Shown piece by piece: positions 6,106 to 7,346 of a stretch of DNA of 7,346 bases. Both the position numbers and the translations under genes were made by a program. The notes beneath the pieces are model-generated. The model was not told where the DNA came from and did no database searches. It worked only from the letters and a program-made list of their open reading frames with translations. The DNA is from an uncultured Clostridia bacterium (GTDB taxonomy: Bacteria > Bacillota > Clostridia > TANB77 > CAG-508): NCBI GenBank assembly GCA_944393305.1, contig CALXZS010000065.1, forward strand, positions 1 through 7,346. Reading direction: 5' to 3'. How positions within the stretch are numbered: position 1 is the first letter of the stretch; every line of letters starts with the position of its first letter.

Positions 6106-7254
6106 CTACGATATATAAAGTGTGGCTCGGGACGTAATGTTGCTGCTACTACTGAACGGACCGTAGTTGCCACGGTCTGAAGCTGGATTACTCGAATCGG
6201 AATCGTTGCAGTAGCCTCCGCGCTCAATACGGCTGTTAGAAGAGCGCGCCTCTTGTGTCCAATCCCAGTAATTCCCCGCCATATCGTATATTTCATTTGC
6301 TTTATATGTTGGGTCTGAGCCAGTTTCTTTTTTACCACCTGTATAATTCCCCCATTCACTTGAATCATTTATATCATATCCGTTTTTTTCTAGCCAACTA
6401 CATGTTTCATCCCATTGGCATCCATATATCATTGTACTTTTTACATCACTATTATTTTTTATTACATTTTGACATGCTTTATATAAATAATACCAATTTC
6501 CGGCTGTACTTGCAGTTAGTACTGTTCCTGCTTTTTCTGTTGGCTTATCTAATGTTCCTGTTAGCTCATATCTTCCTATATAAAAGCCATGATATTTTTT
6601 TACACTTTCACTCATTGCTTTATATTCTGCTACCATACTATCTGCCATTTCTTTTGTACTATTAAAATTTAATATAGTTTTATAAAAACTTGAACTTGTA
6701 TCATAACTACTTAATACATCTGGCTCTTTTACTTTTCCTGTTTCTCCTGGCTTTCCGGCTGTATATAAACTTTTATCTTCTTCTCTTATTCTTAATTTAC
6801 TATATACGGTTGTAGTTGTTTCTACTCCATTTAATTTTACTGTTTCTTCTACAAACATTGTACTTGGATCATCTACTGGCACCCACACAAACTCATTTGT
6901 TCCATCAGTTATTACTATTCCTTCATCTACCACTGTATTTGAATCTTCTGCTACTCCAAAGCCTTTTGGTATTGTTACTTCTTTTCCATTGTCATCTTCT
7001 ATTGTTTCGGTTTGTTCAAATTTAGCTCCTCCTACCACATCTGCAACTGTTGTTGTTCCTCCTCCTGATGATGTATTACCATTTATAAAATTAGCTATTT
7101 GCTTTAATTCATCTTGTTCATTTGCTGCTCCTTGTTCCCATTGGTCAGTTGCATTTCTTGCACTTGTTATTATTCCATTATCTCCTACACTTAAACCTAT
7201 TGCTACTGCTGAAAGTATTAACAAGACCACGATGGTTACGACTAATGCTATCAA
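6106..7254 (-). CDS. prepilin-anchored C-type-lectin (FGE-like) protein, candidate DGR target
   Basis: This is the body of a surface-type protein, 382 codons in this frame. It begins inside a hydrophobic helix (IALVVTIVVLLILSAVAIGL), the N-terminal helix of a type IV prepilin-like family. A Ser/Gly/Thr linker follows (about 60-67), then a beta-rich segment with PKGFGVAEDS and EFVWVPV (about 97-127). From about 222 comes a formylglycine-generating-enzyme/sulfatase-modifying-type C-type-lectin fold: GFYIGRYEL, WYYLYKACQNV, then YDMAGNYWDWTQE and RGGYCNDSDSSNPASDR, ending ATLYIS. This is the domain that DGRs diversify for ligand binding. The last ~42 codons differ sharply in base composition (see 6109-6252). 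The in-frame TTG at 7254 has no ribosome site. The true start is probably ATG 7312, which is out of frame by one base (see 7255-7312). Cell-surface display and ligand binding are inferred; it is not a catalytic FGE on present evidence. Confidence 0.8.
   Translation of the reverse strand: MIALVVTIVVLLILSAVAIGLSVGDNGIITSARNATDQWEQGAANEQDELKQIANFINGNTSSGGGTTTVADVVGGAKFEQTETIEDDNGKEVTIPKGFGVAEDSNTVVDEGIVITDGTNEFVWVPVDDPSTMFVEETVKLNGVETTTTVYSKLRIREEDKSLYTAGKPGETGKVKEPDVLSSYDTSSSFYKTILNFNSTKEMADSMVAEYKAMSESVKKYHGFYIGRYELTGTLDKPTEKAGTVLTASTAGNWYYLYKACQNVIKNNSDVKSTMIYGCQWDETCSWLEKNGYDINDSSEWGNYTGGKKETGSDPTYKANEIYDMAGNYWDWTQEARSSNSRIERGGYCNDSDSSNPASDRGNYGPFSSSSNITSRATLYIS
6109..6252 (-). other. candidate DGR variable region at the 3' end of the lectin domain
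   Basis: Codons for residues 335-376 (6252-6127) are about 55% GC by hand count (69 of 126), against about 22% in the 60 bases at 6421-6480 of the same gene. The encoded residues are rich in Ser, Asn, Asp, Arg and Gly, with many AGY/TCY/AAC/GAY/TAC codons of the NNY type that adenine mutagenesis of AAY codons creates. They interleave with the fixed lectin-fold frame RGGY, SNPAS, R, NI, LYI. The last codons (6126-6109) would hold the unmutated homology-initiation end. The limits are approximate, because no template repeat is in the window to compare with. Confidence 0.55.
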
Positions 7255-7312
7255 AGTTATTCCGTTTTACTTCTTTTTTCATTTTTCTAATCAATTTTTT
7301 CTTTTCTTCCAT
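7255..7312 (-). pseudogene. out-of-frame 5' leader of the lectin-fold gene
   Basis: ATG 7312 follows a strong ribosome site and reads MEEKKKLIRKMKKEVK, the usual basic prepilin leader. It then shifts out of frame and stops after 44 codons (stop ending at 7178). The matching continuation NGITLIALVV lies in the body frame, preceded by an in-frame TAA. One extra A in the run at 7265-7268 (four T on the plus strand) would join them as VKNGITLIALVV, giving the complete prepilin motif with cleavage after Gly. The gene is therefore either broken by a one-base deletion, a sequencing or assembly error, or, less likely, read by frameshifting. Confidence 0.7.
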
Positions 7313-7322
7313 TTTGTTTCTT

Positions 7323-7330
7323 CCTCCTTA
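7323..7330 (-). promoter_or_regulatory. ribosome binding site that fixes the start at 7312
   Basis: On the minus strand this is TAAGGAGG, 10 bases before ATG 7312. It is among the strongest ribosome sites in the window and argues that translation is meant to start there, not at TTG 7254, which has no such site. Any promoter lies beyond the right edge. Confidence 0.8.
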
Positions 7331-7346
7331 TTTTCTTCTGCTTACA

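Noticed and set aside
6093..6368. Minus-strand open frame of 91 codons overlapping the lectin-fold gene
   Set aside because: It lies in another frame of the GC-rich gene end; the main frame carries recognisable domain motifs, this one does not.
6255..6665. Plus-strand open frame of 136 codons opposite the lectin-fold gene
   Set aside because: It has a low-complexity Leu/Tyr/His composition typical of antisense to an A-rich coding strand, and no ribosome site.
7252..7254. TTG at 7254 as the true start of the lectin-fold gene
   Set aside because: It lies inside the conserved GITLIALVV helix motif and has no ribosome site, while ATG 7312 has a strong one.

Overview
The window comes from an AT-rich, low-GC Gram-positive bacterium. 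Strong AAGGAGG-type ribosome sites, a complete ctsR-mcsA-mcsB-clpC operon and a 'GITLIALVV' prepilin-like leader all suggest an uncultured, probably gut-dwelling, member of the Clostridia. The taxonomic placement is inference. Every gene I support is on the minus strand, so transcription runs from high to low coordinates.

Layout, in the direction of transcription. At 7312-6106 lies a surface-protein gene: a prepilin-like N-terminus (separated from the body by a one-base frameshift) followed by a C-type-lectin / formylglycine-generating-enzyme-like domain. Its last ~130 coding bases are about 55% GC in otherwise ~25% GC surroundings and encode the Ser/Asn/Asp-rich end of the lectin fold. A small hairpin follows the stop codon. 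This is what the target gene of a diversity-generating retroelement (DGR) looks like, but no reverse transcriptase or template repeat is in the window. At 6033-5864 is a nested inverted repeat with a GC-rich core (element B). Next come a near-perfect sigma-A promoter and a triple CtsR heptamer, then ctsR, mcsA, mcsB and clpC, tightly packed (27-bp gap, 1-bp overlap, 1-bp gap).

CtsR represses the operon. McsA/McsB form the protein-arginine kinase complex that inactivates CtsR and marks proteins with phosphoarginine. ClpC recognises phosphoarginine and unfolds clients for ClpP (not in the window). Where many Firmicutes have radA/disA downstream of clpC, this genome has a separate promoter driving a small single-pass membrane protein of unknown function and a short DtxR/MntR-like metalloregulator whose metal ligands are altered and which carries a CxxCH motif.

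At 362-161 lies a second nested inverted repeat (element A). It shares terminal GTTACAGTT, internal CATTTCA and a homologous GC-rich core with element B, in the opposite orientation. Beyond it are an AT-rich terminator-like hairpin and the first 29 codons of an unrecognised membrane protein running off the left edge.

Most worth following up: the DGR-type target gene with its hairpin and frameshift; the two-member structured repeat family, whose middle arms differ in sequence but stay self-complementary; and the altered metalloregulator.
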